This document shows positions 27,448 to 35,717 of a stretch of 64,000 bases of DNA, piece by piece. The notes under the pieces were generated by a model. That model was not told the origin of the DNA. It did no database searches and was given only the letters and a program-made list of their open reading frames with translations. The stretch covers positions 1 through 64,000 of the forward strand of contig CANEFX010000003.1 of NCBI GenBank assembly GCA_947426945.1, read 5' to 3'. Position 1 is the stretch's first letter; each line of letters opens with the position of its first letter. The position numbers and the translations under genes were made by a program. The DNA comes from an uncultured Bacillota bacterium. Its GTDB lineage: Bacteria > Bacillota > Clostridia > Oscillospirales > Oscillospiraceae.

Positions 27448-27476
27448 ATTGTAGCAGTGACGGCAGGCTGCGTCAA
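27448..27476 (-). promoter_or_regulatory. Promoter of the 38-residue peptide gene
   Basis: TTGACG (27476-27471), 17-bp spacer, TACAAT (27453-27448) on the minus strand; the leader to the ATG is about 55 bases. Confidence 0.75.
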
Positions 27477-27677
27477 GGTGTGGATTGTTTAATTACAACA
27501 AAATAAAGTGCAAATAATTGTGCATTAGATACAAAAACGTTGACATGCAAAGATAGGAAGAAAAACACTTGTATCTGGAACATGGACTGAAGATCCAAGG
27601 CCGCGGGACTGATTTGGAAAAAGTTACATGAGAGAGAACAAACTGAAAGAAAATTTATAAAAAATTGCAAAAAGGAC

Positions 27678-27706
27678 TTGACAAGCAAATGCATTTGGTT
27701 TACAAT
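27678..27706 (+). promoter_or_regulatory. Promoter of a short orphan transcription unit
   Basis: Perfect TTGACA (27678-27683), 17-bp spacer, TACAAT (27701-27706). The unit would run from about 27713 to the terminator at 28169, roughly 455 nt. The AT-rich DNA from 27480 to 27670 shows only an 8-bp inverted repeat (AGATACAA at 27527 / TTGTATCT at 27569). Confidence 0.8.
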
Positions 27707-27712
27707 AATCAA

Positions 27713-27959
27713 GGCCGCAGAAGAGGTTGTTTCAGGGCTTCTGCGGTTGGGGAAAAGATTCTGTCGGAAAAGAGGCGGGCGAAGATGCAGCAGCGTTATG
27801 TTACCCCAGGGAAATTCTTTTCCTGCAAGCGAATGGAGCGTATTATGTGCGGATGTCCGGACTGACAGACTGAGCCACAGTTTTTCTCCATCGTTTGCAG
27901 TGCAGACGGTGGTATTTTTATACCCATTTTTCAGCAGAGACAGAAAGGAGATGGCGGCT
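27713..27959 (+). other. 247-nt leader of the orphan transcript
   Basis: No protein is convincing here. The RNA begins with a 9-bp hairpin (CCGCAGAAG at about 27715 pairing with CTTCTGCGG at about 27739). The length is unusual for a plain leader of a 42-codon frame, so a structured or regulatory RNA is possible; it matches no riboswitch class I could recognise. Confidence 0.35.
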
Positions 27960-28088
27960 ATGACAATGCCCAAACGGGAAGTGAACAGCATTTGGTCCAA
28001 GGTCCGCGAGGACCGGGATATTGACGATCTGATCTTCAACTATGATGCCTGTCACCCCAGTGACGACGATGCCGGCAGCGACCGTTGA
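27960..28088 (+). CDS. Small acidic protein, 42 residues, unknown
   Basis: ATG at 27960 is nine bases behind AAAGGAG; the in-between ATG at 27951 is too close to it. The peptide is hydrophilic with an acidic end (HPSDDDAGSDR) and a KVREDRDIDDLIFNYDAC stretch. It lies between a consensus promoter and a textbook terminator in a unit with no other gene, which supports expression. No family is recognised; the RNA rather than the peptide could be the product. Confidence 0.5.
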   Translation: MTMPKREVNSIWSKVREDRDIDDLIFNYDACHPSDDDAGSDR

Positions 28089-28130
28089 CGGTCCGCTGTG
28101 TCCGGCGGAAGGCCGACAGGAAAGAATAAG

Positions 28131-28169
28131 ACACCGCGGCAGTTCCACCGACTGCTGCGGTGTTTTTTT
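28131..28169 (+). terminator. Terminator of the orphan transcript
   Basis: Stem ACACCGCGGCAGT / ACTGCTGCGGTGT (one mismatch), loop of six, followed by TTTTTTT. Confidence 0.93.
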
Positions 28170-28373
28170 GCACAAGAAACGGCAGAAAAAAGGCCAGAAT
28201 ATTCTTCATAAGGGGCTTGCTTTCTTTGGGAGATTATACTAAAATATAAAACAAGCGACTAAAATGTCCGCCCCAAGGGGCAAATTATCCCCGACAAACC
28301 CGCCGTGCAATTCTAGACGGGAGCGCATGGTGCGGGGAAACGCTCCGGGAAGCAATTTGGAGGTCGAAAAACT

Positions 28374-30353
28374 ATGAGCAAGACAAGAAAAGTAGGCTTT
28401 ACTGAAACCGTCCTGCGTGACGCCAACCAGTCCCTCATCGCCACCCGCCTGCCCTACAGCAAGTTTGAACCCATTCTGGAGACGATGGATAAAGCTGGCT
28501 ATTACTCTGCCGAGGTCTGGGGCGGAGCCACCTTTGACGTCTGTCTGCGCTATCTGCAGGAGGATCCCTGGGACCGGCTGCGTAAGATCCGCGCCAAGAT
28601 GCCCAACACCAAGCTGCAGATGCTGCTGCGCGGCCAGAATATCCTGGGCTACAAGCACTATCCTGACGACGTGGTGCGCAAGTTCGTGGAGTACTCCATC
28701 AAGAATGGTATCGACATCATCCGTATCTTTGACGCCCTCAACGACGCCCGCAATCTGGAGGTCGCCATCGACGAGACCGTCAAGCGGGGAGGCCACGCTT
28801 CGGGTACCATTTGCTTTACCACCAGCCCCGTCCACACTCTGGAGAAGAATGTCCAGATGGTGAAAGACCTGAAAAGCATGGGCGTGAAGTCCATCTGCAT
28901 CAAGGACATGGCCGGCATTATGGGTCCCAAGGAGTCCTACGACCTGGTGTCCGCTATCAAAGACGCCGTGCCTGAGCTGCCCCTGGTCATCCACACCCAC
29001 TGCACCACCGGCCTGGCCTTTATGACCTGCCTGAAGGGCGTTGAGGCGGGCGCCGACGTGATCGATACTGCCATCTCGCCCATGTCCGGCGGTACTGCCC
29101 AGCCCGCTACCGAGACCTTGGCTTACGCCCTGCGCTCCCTGGGATATGAGGTGGATCTGAACGATAAGGTGCTTATCAAGATGGCTGACTTCTTCAAGGG
29201 CGTCCGCGCTGACTTTATTAAGGACGGCACCTTGGACCCCATCTCTATGGCTACCGACACCCAGTGTCTCAACTATCAGATTCCGGGCGGCATGCTGTCC
29301 AACCTGATCTCACAGTTGAAGATGATGAACGCCATCGACAAGCTGGACGAGGCCCTGGCAGAGACCCCCAAGGTCCGCGCCGACATGGGCTATCCTCCGC
29401 TGGTTACCCCCACCAGTCAGATGGTGGGTTCCCAGGCCGTGCAGAATGTGCTGGCCGGCGAGCGCTACAAGGTGGTGGGCAAGGAGATCAAGGCCTATTG
29501 CCGGGGCGAGTACGGACGCACTCCCGCTCCCATCGATTCCGATATTCAGAAGAAGATTCTGGGCAACACCCCCGTGGTGGAGGGCCGCTTTGCCGACTCC
29601 CTGGCTCCCGAGTTTGAAAAGACCAAGGCTGAACTGGGCGCCACCGCCCGGAGCGACGAGGACGTGCTGAGCTATATTGCTTTTCCCCAGGTGGCGATGG
29701 CCTTCTTCAAGGACCGGGAGGCCGGCTTCCCCAAGAAGGGCACCCCCAAGAAGGAGGCTGCCGCTCCCGCCGCCAAGAAGGAATCCGACCTGCCCCCCAT
29801 GCCCGCCTGGCAGGGCCACGTCTACTATGCCAACGTGCCAGCCTCCGTGTCCAACGGCGTGAATACCCGGCCCATCCAGCCCTTTGCCGCCAGCTATCAG
29901 CCCCCGCATCTGGTGTTGGCCCCCAAGGACACCTGCCCCGGCACCTACACTATCACCATCGATGGAAAGGCATATGCCGTGTCGGTAGCCGCCGCTGACA
30001 GCCCCGCTCCTGCCGCCACAGCTCCTGCCGCCCCTGTGGCCGCCGCGCCTGCAGCAGCCGCCCCTGCGGCTGTTCCCGCGCCCGCTCCCGTGCCTGCTCC
30101 GGCTCCGGCCGCTGCCCCTGTGGCTGCTCCTGCTGCCGGTGAGACCGCTGTGAAGAGTCCCATGCCTGGCAACATCTTCAAGGTGGAGTGTAAGCCCGGC
30201 CAAGCTGTGAAGGCCGGAGATGTGCTGATTGTATTGGAAGCCATGAAAATGGAGATCGAGGTCTCCGCTCCCGTAGACGGCACCGTGAAAGCCGTGGCCG
30301 CCTCTGTGGGTACCGCTGTCAATACCGACGACCTGCTTGTGACTCTGGGCTGA
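28374..30353 (+). CDS. Biotin-dependent carboxyltransferase: pyruvate carboxylase subunit B / oxaloacetate decarboxylase alpha
   Basis: 659 residues. A TIM-barrel carboxyltransferase (about 5-280: TVLRDANQSL, AEVWGGATFD, the metal HTHC near 203) is followed by a PYC_OADA domain (about 300-460), an Ala/Pro-rich flexible arm (about 540-585) and a biotinyl domain with the AMKM motif, biotin-carrying Lys at 625. It moves CO2 between biotin and pyruvate/oxaloacetate. No biotin carboxylase or membrane beta subunit is beside it, so I cannot say if it serves as PycB or as the alpha subunit of a sodium pump. TTTGGAGG precedes the ATG; the 285-bp upstream gap has a GGAGCG/CGCTCC hairpin. Confidence 0.9.
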   Translation: MSKTRKVGFTETVLRDANQSLIATRLPYSKFEPILETMDKAGYYSAEVWGGATFDVCLRYLQEDPWDRLRKIRAKMPNTKLQMLLRGQNILGYKHYPDDVVRKFVEYSIKNGIDIIRIFDALNDARNLEVAIDETVKRGGHASGTICFTTSPVHTLEKNVQMVKDLKSMGVKSICIKDMAGIMGPKESYDLVSAIKDAVPELPLVIHTHCTTGLAFMTCLKGVEAGADVIDTAISPMSGGTAQPATETLAYALRSLGYEVDLNDKVLIKMADFFKGVRADFIKDGTLDPISMATDTQCLNYQIPGGMLSNLISQLKMMNAIDKLDEALAETPKVRADMGYPPLVTPTSQMVGSQAVQNVLAGERYKVVGKEIKAYCRGEYGRTPAPIDSDIQKKILGNTPVVEGRFADSLAPEFEKTKAELGATARSDEDVLSYIAFPQVAMAFFKDREAGFPKKGTPKKEAAAPAAKKESDLPPMPAWQGHVYYANVPASVSNGVNTRPIQPFAASYQPPHLVLAPKDTCPGTYTITIDGKAYAVSVAAADSPAPAATAPAAPVAAAPAAAAPAAVPAPAPVPAPAPAAAPVAAPAAGETAVKSPMPGNIFKVECKPGQAVKAGDVLIVLEAMKMEIEVSAPVDGTVKAVAASVGTAVNTDDLLVTLG

Positions 30354-30367
30354 TTCATGATACCCGC

Positions 30368-30398
30368 AAGTCCCCGGTGAAAACCGGGGACTTGTTTT
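30368..30398 (+). terminator. Terminator after the carboxyltransferase gene
   Basis: Stem AAGTCCCCGGT / ACCGGGGACTT with loop GAAA, followed by GTTTTG. Confidence 0.88.
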
Positions 30399-30413
30399 GT
30401 GTCAGAAGAAAGA

Positions 30414-30444
30414 CAGGCGGCCGTCCGTTGTGGGCGGCCGCCTG
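30414..30444 (-). terminator. Terminator after the DUF4180 gene
   Basis: Stem CAGGCGGCCG / CGGCCGCCTG on the minus strand, then TCTTTCTTCT. It sits about 30 bp past the stop at 30473. Confidence 0.65.
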
Positions 30445-30472
30445 AACACTGGAATCTTGTACGCCGTAATTA

Positions 30473-30838
30473 CTATGTCCGCGCTAATCTCCGAACCGCT
30501 TCCTCTTTTGTCGCGGTAAAAAAGATATCTCTGCCCTGGTTGGACTCGTAGATAAAGTCCTTCAGGGGTTTGCTGGTGTAATGGGAATAGTCGCCGTAGA
30601 TAGCGGCTTTCATATGGTAGTTGATAAATTTTTGAAGGATTTCCCCGGCAATCCCGGTGCTGAGGATAAAAAACTCCTCGCAAATCAGTTCCTTGGGGAG
30701 TACGATCCGCTCCGCGCCAGTGTTATATTTGACCGACATGATCAGGTCCAGAGCGGACTGCGTATCAGCAATAACCACATCGCTGCTGGAAATGACTGCA
30801 ATATCGGTTCCGGTTTCATTTATTTTTTCAATGTTCAT
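30473..30838 (-). CDS. DUF4180 domain protein
   Basis: 121 residues, single-domain. The segment EEFFILSTGIAGEILQKFINY (about 54-74) and GDYSHYTSKPLKDFIYESN (about 82-100) match the DUF4180 pattern; ARFF-like end RDIFFTATKEEAV follows. The fold is likely an SpoIIAA/STAS-like alpha-beta domain by general pattern, but no biochemical role is known. AAAGGAGG precedes the ATG. It is divergent from the Lrp gene, and a near-direct repeat overlies its promoter. Confidence 0.82.
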   Translation of the reverse strand: MNIEKINETGTDIAVISSSDVVIADTQSALDLIMSVKYNTGAERIVLPKELICEEFFILSTGIAGEILQKFINYHMKAAIYGDYSHYTSKPLKDFIYESNQGRDIFFTATKEEAVRRLART

Positions 30839-30888
30839 TAGAGTCCTCCTTTATGAGAGCTACAGTACAAATTCCAGCTTGAAGATGG

Positions 30889-30917
30889 ATAGTAGCACAA
30901 TTCCGAGTGTTTGTCAA
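30889..30917 (-). promoter_or_regulatory. Promoter of the DUF4180 gene
   Basis: Perfect TTGACA (30917-30912), 17-bp spacer, TACTAT (30894-30889) on the minus strand. Confidence 0.75.
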
Positions 30918-30924
30918 TTCGGAG
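30898..30924. promoter_or_regulatory. 10-bp direct repeat between DUF4180 and lrp promoters
   Basis: CAATTCCGAG (30898-30907) and CAATTCGGAG (30915-30924) repeat with one mismatch at a 17-bp period, over the -35 and spacer of the DUF4180 promoter and just upstream of the lrp promoter. Confidence 0.35.
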
Positions 30925-30945
30925 CTCCTTATTTTGTGTTTGGGA

Positions 30946-30974
30946 TTGTTTTTCTCTACAACAGCGTGTATAAT
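30946..30974 (+). promoter_or_regulatory. Promoter of the lrp-ispE operon
   Basis: TTGTTT (30946-30951), 17-bp spacer, TATAAT (30969-30974); AGAAGGAGG follows before the ATG at 31017. Confidence 0.75.
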
Positions 30975-31016
30975 GTAAACCAATAAAATATTGATCGAAC
31001 AGAAGGAGGATTATTT

Positions 31017-31496
31017 ATGGAAAAACTGCTGGAGCTGCTGGAGCAGGACTGCACCATGCCGGTGTCAGCGCTGGCCGCCGCCGCAGGCGTGAGTGAGGCC
31101 GAGGCAAAGGCCGCTGTTAAGAGGTACGAGGACGACCGGACCATCTTGGGTTACCAGGCCATTGTGGACTGGGACCGGGTGCGAAAAGAGACGGTGACCG
31201 CACTGATCGAGGTCAATGTTACACCCCAGTCCATCGACGGCTTCGACCGCATCGCCGAACGCATCTACCAGTATGACGAGGTGGAGAGTATGTACCTCAT
31301 GAGCGGCTCCTTCGATCTGACGGTTATCATCTCGGGCCGCACCCTCCGGGAGGTGGCCCAGTTTGTGGGTGAGCGGCTGGCCCCCATCCAGGGAGTTACC
31401 GGCACGGCCACCCACTTCATTCTGAAAAAATATAAAGAGAAGCATCTGGTGTTCCGTCCCCAGGACCCGGAGGAAAGGGAGTACATCTTCGTATGA
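31017..31496 (+). CDS. Lrp/AsnC family transcriptional regulator
   Basis: 159 residues. A short winged helix (MPVSALAAAAGVSEAEAKAAVKRYEDD, about 13-40) precedes a RAM ligand domain (about 65-140: ALIEVNVTP, VESMYLMSGSFDLTVII). It probably senses an amino acid and controls the operon it heads. Its stop overlaps the aminotransferase start by four bases. The HTH is slightly shorter than in classic Lrp. Confidence 0.9.
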   Translation: MEKLLELLEQDCTMPVSALAAAAGVSEAEAKAAVKRYEDDRTILGYQAIVDWDRVRKETVTALIEVNVTPQSIDGFDRIAERIYQYDEVESMYLMSGSFDLTVIISGRTLREVAQFVGERLAPIQGVTGTATHFILKKYKEKHLVFRPQDPEEREYIFV

Positions 31497-32689
31497 ATTA
31501 TGACAGCATCCTAAACCAGAAGATACAAAATATCAAGCCCTCCGGCATCCGGAAATTCTTTGATATCCTGGAGGAGATGACCGACGCTATCTCCCTGGGG
31601 ATTGGTGAGCCCGACTTTGTCACTCCCTGGCATATCCGGGATGCGGGCATCTACTCCCTGGAGCGGGGCCACACCAAATATACCTCCAACGCCGGCATGC
31701 TTCAGCTGCGGCGGGAGATCGCCGCCTACTTAAGCCGCCGGTTTGACCTCCAATACGACTACGCCGGCCAGATTTTGGTAACGGTGGGGGGCAGCGAGGC
31801 CATTGACCTGGCCCTGCGGGTGCTGGTGAACCCCGGCGACGAGGTGATCGTCCCCACACCTTCTTTCGTCTGCTACGGACCTCTGACCGAGATGGCGGGG
31901 GGCGTGCCCAGGTACCTGGAGCTGAAAGCGGAAAATCAGTTCCGCCTTACTCCCCAGGAGCTGGAGGCGGCCATCACCCCCGAGACCAAGGCGCTGGTGC
32001 TGCCCTTCCCCTCCAATCCCACCGGAGGGACCATGGAGCGCAAGGACCTGGAGGCTGTTGCCCAGGTGCTGAAAGGCACCGATATCATGGTCATCTCTGA
32101 TGAGATTTACGCCGAGTTGACCTATGGCCGCCGCCATGTCTCTCCGGCCAATCTCACCGATCTGTATGACCGGACGGTGGTGGTCAACGGCTTCTCCAAG
32201 AGCCACGCCATGACAGGCTGGCGCATGGGCTATGTCTGCGCCCCCAGGCCAATTGTGGCTGCCATGACCAAGCTGCACCAGTTCGGCATCATGTCCGCCC
32301 CCACCACCAGCCAATACGCGGCCGTAGAGGCCATGCGCAGCGGGGATATGGATATCGAGCATATGCGGGAGGAGTACGACCGCCGCCGCCGGTATCTGGT
32401 GGAAAACCTGAACCGCATCGGCTTGAGCTGTTTTGAGCCCAAGGGAGCCTTCTACGTGTTCCCGGACATTCGCTCCACCGGCCTGACCAGCGAGGAGTTC
32501 TGCGAGCGCTTCCTGCTGGAGGAGAAGGTGGCCGTCATTCCCGGCTCCGCCTTCGGCCCGGGCGGCGAGGGCTTTGTCCGGGCCTGCTACGCCGCATCCA
32601 TGAAGGACATCGCCGAGGCTGTGGCCCGGATGGACAATTTCCTGACCAATTTGAGAAGAAAACAGGGAAGAGAGGAGAGCTGTGAATGA
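31493..32689 (+). CDS. Class I/II PLP-dependent aminotransferase
   Basis: 398 residues, fold type I. Family marks are GIGEPDFVTP near 38, SNPTGG near 168, DEIYAELTYG near 200 and the PLP-lysine motif SKSHAMTGWRMGY near 233-246. It transfers amino groups between an amino acid and a keto acid, most likely aspartate, aromatic or branched substrates. Coupling to an Lrp gene before it and thrH after it (both four-base overlaps) indicates amino-acid metabolism; precise substrate unknown. Confidence 0.93.
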   Translation: MNYDSILNQKIQNIKPSGIRKFFDILEEMTDAISLGIGEPDFVTPWHIRDAGIYSLERGHTKYTSNAGMLQLRREIAAYLSRRFDLQYDYAGQILVTVGGSEAIDLALRVLVNPGDEVIVPTPSFVCYGPLTEMAGGVPRYLELKAENQFRLTPQELEAAITPETKALVLPFPSNPTGGTMERKDLEAVAQVLKGTDIMVISDEIYAELTYGRRHVSPANLTDLYDRTVVVNGFSKSHAMTGWRMGYVCAPRPIVAAMTKLHQFGIMSAPTTSQYAAVEAMRSGDMDIEHMREEYDRRRRYLVENLNRIGLSCFEPKGAFYVFPDIRSTGLTSEEFCERFLLEEKVAVIPGSAFGPGGEGFVRACYAASMKDIAEAVARMDNFLTNLRRKQGREESCE

Positions 32690-33288
32690 ATATCGTATGC
32701 TTAGACATGGAGGGCGTGCTGGTCCCTGAGATCTGGATCGCCTTCGCCGAGGAGAGCGGCATCCCGGAGCTGCGCCGTACCACCCGGGACGAGCCCGACT
32801 ACGACAAGCTGATGACCTGGCGGCTGAGCATTTTGAAGGAGCATGGCCTGGGCCTGAAGGAAATTCAGGCGGTGATCGCCAAGATCGACCCCCTTCCCGG
32901 AGCCAAAGAATTTTTGGACAAACTGCGGTCTGAGACCCAGGTGATTATCCTCAGCGATACCTTTGAGCAGTTTGCAAAACCCTTGATGGAGAAGCTGAAC
33001 TGGCCCGCCATTTTCTGCAACACTCTGCAGGTGGGGGAGAACGGGGAGATTACCGGCTATCAGATGCGGTGTGAGAAATCCAAGCTGACTACCGTGAAGG
33101 CCTTGCAGTCCATCGGTTACGACACCATTGCTGCCGGAGACAGCTTCAACGACCTGGGAATGATCCAGGCCAGTAAGGCAGGTTTCCTGTTCAAGTCCAC
33201 CGAAGCCATCAAGGCGGCTCATCCCGAGCTGCCCGCCTTTGAGGAGTTTGACGAGCTGCTGTCTGCCATTGAAAAGGTGCTGGGCTGA
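32686..33288 (+). CDS. thrH: ThrH-type phosphoserine phosphatase / phosphotransferase
   Basis: 200 residues, HAD superfamily. DMEGVLVPEIW (6-17) is the ThrH form of motif I, ILSDTF (near 85) is motif II, and GDSFNDLGMI (near 146) is motif IV. ThrH hydrolyses phosphoserine and can pass the phosphate to homoserine. The previous aminotransferase and the following DUF1015 gene, a frequent neighbour of serine-synthesis genes, support a role in serine or threonine metabolism. Confidence 0.9.
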   Translation: MNIVCLDMEGVLVPEIWIAFAEESGIPELRRTTRDEPDYDKLMTWRLSILKEHGLGLKEIQAVIAKIDPLPGAKEFLDKLRSETQVIILSDTFEQFAKPLMEKLNWPAIFCNTLQVGENGEITGYQMRCEKSKLTTVKALQSIGYDTIAAGDSFNDLGMIQASKAGFLFKSTEAIKAAHPELPAFEEFDELLSAIEKVLG

Positions 33289-33289
33289 G

Positions 33290-33496
33290 ATGGTATCCTT
33301 TATCATTTACTTCTTTTTATGTGCCGCCGGGCTTTTTTTCACCACTCTTCTTCTATCGTCCCTGGGTGACGCCTGGCTGATTTTTGGTTTGGTGCTTGGC
33401 GGTTTAGTACTGGCCGGCCTGCGGGTACTATGGGAAAAGCTGGACCGTATGGAAAAAAAGCTGGATAAGCTGTTAGAGCAAAAGAAAGAGGAGTGA
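33290..33496 (+). CDS. Small membrane protein with coiled-coil tail
   Basis: 68 residues. Two hydrophobic stretches (about 3-21 and 25-43) are followed by a heptad-like charged tail (WEKLDRMEKKLDKLLEQKKEE). ATG at 33290 starts one base after the thrH stop, so it is coupled. The family is not recognised; similar small proteins occur in operons of this bacterial group. Confidence 0.65.
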   Translation: MVSFIIYFFLCAAGLFFTTLLLSSLGDAWLIFGLVLGGLVLAGLRVLWEKLDRMEKKLDKLLEQKKEE

Positions 33497-33501
33497 CCCC
33501 T

Positions 33502-34773
33502 ATGAACGACATTTTTGACGGTCTGCCTTTCGGGCCCGCAGATGTTCTTCTGCCTCAAAACTGCGACCTGTCCCTGTGGTCGGTGGTGGCCTGCGATCAG
33601 TACACCTCCCGGCCGGAATACTGGCAGCGGGTGGAGAACCGGGTAGGCCGCGCCCCCTCGGCCCTGCGGCTGATTCTGCCTGAGAGCTGCCTGGAGGGCC
33701 CCAGCGTGGAGACCGACATTATGGAGGTCAACAATACTATGAGCCGCTACCTGCGGGAGGGCCGCTTTCGGGAGTACCCCGAGACGCTGATCTACGTGGA
33801 GCGCACCCTGTATTCCGGAAAGGTCCGGCGGGGGCTGGTGGGCATGGCGGATCTGGAGCAATACGACTATGAGCCGGGGGCCGCCTCTGCCATCCGTGCT
33901 ACGGAAGGCACCGTGATGTCCCGCATTCCGCCCAGGGTGGCAGTGCGGAAGAACGCCCCCATCGAGTTGCCCCATGTCATGCTCCTGGCCGACGATCCGG
34001 ATAAGACCCTCATTGAGCCTCTGTCCGCCCGGACCGGGGAGATGGAGCTGCTCTATGACTTTGATCTGATGGAGCGGGGGGGGCATGTGAAGGGCTGGAA
34101 GCTGACCCCAGCACAGATGGAACATGTGGCCCAAACCCTCCAAGTTATGAAGTCCGGGGCCGAAAGAGAGCGGGGCGGGCTGCTCCTGGCCGTGGGGGAC
34201 GGCAACCACTCTCTGGCCACCGCCAAAGAGTGCTATGAGCGGCGCAAGGGAATGACCGATCCGGCCCGCTGGCCTGAGCTGCCCTCCCGATACGCCCTGT
34301 GCGAGCTGGTCAATCTCCATGACGACAGTCTGGAGTTTGAGCCCATCCACCGGGTGGTGTTCGGAGTGAGGCCGGAGGAGCTGCTGGACGAATTGATGAA
34401 ATACTACCCCTCCGCCCTCCAGGGCAGGGGAGAGGGGCATGTTCTGCCCTTCGTTGTCAGCCGGTGGAGCCGGGGAGAGGTGACGGTGGGGGAGCCTTCC
34501 GCCCGGCTGCCGGTGGGTACCCTTCAAAACTTTCTGGATGACTACATAGCTTCTCACCCCAGAGCGCGGGTGGACTATATCCACGGTGGAGACGAGGCCA
34601 GGCAGCTGGCGGAGGAGCGGGAGGATGCCGTGGCCTTCCTGTTGCCTCCTATGGACAAGGGGGAGCTGTTTCCCACCGTGATTCACGACGGTGTGCTGCC
34701 CAGAAAGACCTTCTCTATGGGGGAGGCCCACGACAAGCGCTTTTATCTGGAGGCCCGGAAAATCAGAAAATGA
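33502..34773 (+). CDS. DUF1015 family protein
   Basis: 423 residues. The family start DIFDGLPFGPADVLLPQN, the NNTMSRYLREG region, and the strongly conserved AVGDGNHSLATAK motif (near 229-241) identify DUF1015 (SpoOJ/ParA-like annotation names are historical). Function is not established; genomic linkage to serine biosynthesis genes is common. I prefer ATG 33502 with GAGGAG at eight bases over a GTG at 33493 inside that site. Its stop overlaps the frame of the next gene. Confidence 0.88.
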   Translation: MNDIFDGLPFGPADVLLPQNCDLSLWSVVACDQYTSRPEYWQRVENRVGRAPSALRLILPESCLEGPSVETDIMEVNNTMSRYLREGRFREYPETLIYVERTLYSGKVRRGLVGMADLEQYDYEPGAASAIRATEGTVMSRIPPRVAVRKNAPIELPHVMLLADDPDKTLIEPLSARTGEMELLYDFDLMERGGHVKGWKLTPAQMEHVAQTLQVMKSGAERERGGLLLAVGDGNHSLATAKECYERRKGMTDPARWPELPSRYALCELVNLHDDSLEFEPIHRVVFGVRPEELLDELMKYYPSALQGRGEGHVLPFVVSRWSRGEVTVGEPSARLPVGTLQNFLDDYIASHPRARVDYIHGGDEARQLAEEREDAVAFLLPPMDKGELFPTVIHDGVLPRKTFSMGEAHDKRFYLEARKIRK

Positions 34774-34790
34774 GAGGGGAGGAGACTGCC

Positions 34791-35642
34791 ATGGAGGTTT
34801 TGGCCCACGCGAAACTGAATTTGACGCTGGATGTGCTGGGCAAACGCCCCGATGGCTACCACGACCTGCGGATGATTATGCAGTCCGTTGCGCTGGCCGA
34901 CGCCCTTACCCTGAAGGAGAATGGGTCCGGGGAGGTGCGAGTGAGCACCAATCTCCATTTCCTGCCCAATAACGAGAAGAATCTGGCTGCCCAGGCCGCC
35001 CTGCGCTGGTGGGAAGCCCGAGGACAGACCCCAAGGGGACTGGATATCACCATTGAAAAGCGAGTTCCTGTGTGCGCCGGAATGGCCGGGGGGAGCAGCG
35101 ACGCAGCCGCCGTCCTCCGGGCTCTGAACCGGGCGGAGGGGGAGCCCCTGTCTCCGCCGGATTTGGCCAAAATCGGGGAGCGGGTGGGCTCCGACGTGCC
35201 CTACTGTGTAATCGGCGGCACTGCCCTGGCCGAGGGGAGGGGGGAGGTTCTCACCCCTCTGCCCTCTCTGCCCCGGTGCTGGGTGGTGCTGTGCAAACCG
35301 GAATTCTCTATCTCCACTCCCGCCCTCTTTGCCAAGATTGACAGTGTGCGCTTGCGCTGCCGCCCCGACACCCAGGGGGCCGTTGCAGCCCTGGGGGCGG
35401 GAGATCTGGCCGGAGTGGCCCGGCGGATGTATAACGTCTTTGAGGACGCTCTGCCCGAGCGCCAGCACGCTCGGGTGAACGACCTTAAGAATGTCCTGAT
35501 TCAGTGCGGAGCTCTGGGGGCCAGCATGAGCGGAACCGGCCCTACTGCATTCGGTCTCTTCGACGATGAGAGCTGTGCCCAGCAGGCCCGGGAGCGCCTG
35601 AGCGACTTCGGCGGCGAGGTTTTTTTGACGTACACCGTTTAA
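34791..35642 (+). CDS. ispE: 4-diphosphocytidyl-2-C-methyl-D-erythritol kinase
   Basis: 283 residues, GHMP kinase. AKLNLTLDVLGKRPDGYHDL (8-27) is the IspE signature, PVCAGMAGGSSDAAA (near 92-106) is the ATP-binding loop, and SGTGPTAFGLF (near 247) is the GHMP C-motif. It phosphorylates CDP-ME in the MEP isoprenoid pathway. GGGAGGAG precedes ATG 34791. It ends the lrp operon, an unusual partner for amino-acid genes, and is followed by a strong terminator. Confidence 0.95.
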   Translation: MEVLAHAKLNLTLDVLGKRPDGYHDLRMIMQSVALADALTLKENGSGEVRVSTNLHFLPNNEKNLAAQAALRWWEARGQTPRGLDITIEKRVPVCAGMAGGSSDAAAVLRALNRAEGEPLSPPDLAKIGERVGSDVPYCVIGGTALAEGRGEVLTPLPSLPRCWVVLCKPEFSISTPALFAKIDSVRLRCRPDTQGAVAALGAGDLAGVARRMYNVFEDALPERQHARVNDLKNVLIQCGALGASMSGTGPTAFGLFDDESCAQQARERLSDFGGEVFLTYTV

Positions 35643-35654
35643 AATCAGAAAGAA

Positions 35655-35699
35655 CCGCCTATACTGTAAGAAATCTTACTGTATAGGCGGCCTTTTTTG
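35655..35699 (+). terminator. Terminator after ispE
   Basis: 16-bp stem CCGCCTATACTGTAAG with loop AAAT and one T-T mismatch, followed by CCTTTTTTG. Confidence 0.92.
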
Positions 35700-35717
35700 C
35701 CGCCGGGGAGCGGTATT

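Noticed and set aside
27540-27568. TTGACA at 27540-27545 as a further promoter
   Set aside because: No -10-like hexamer at 15-19 bp.
28241-28373. Riboswitch in the leader of the carboxyltransferase gene
   Set aside because: Only one simple hairpin is visible and no known class could be matched.
33307-34731. 474-codon minus-strand frame
   Set aside because: Shadow of DUF1015; His/Gly/Gln-rich as expected of antisense GC-rich DNA.
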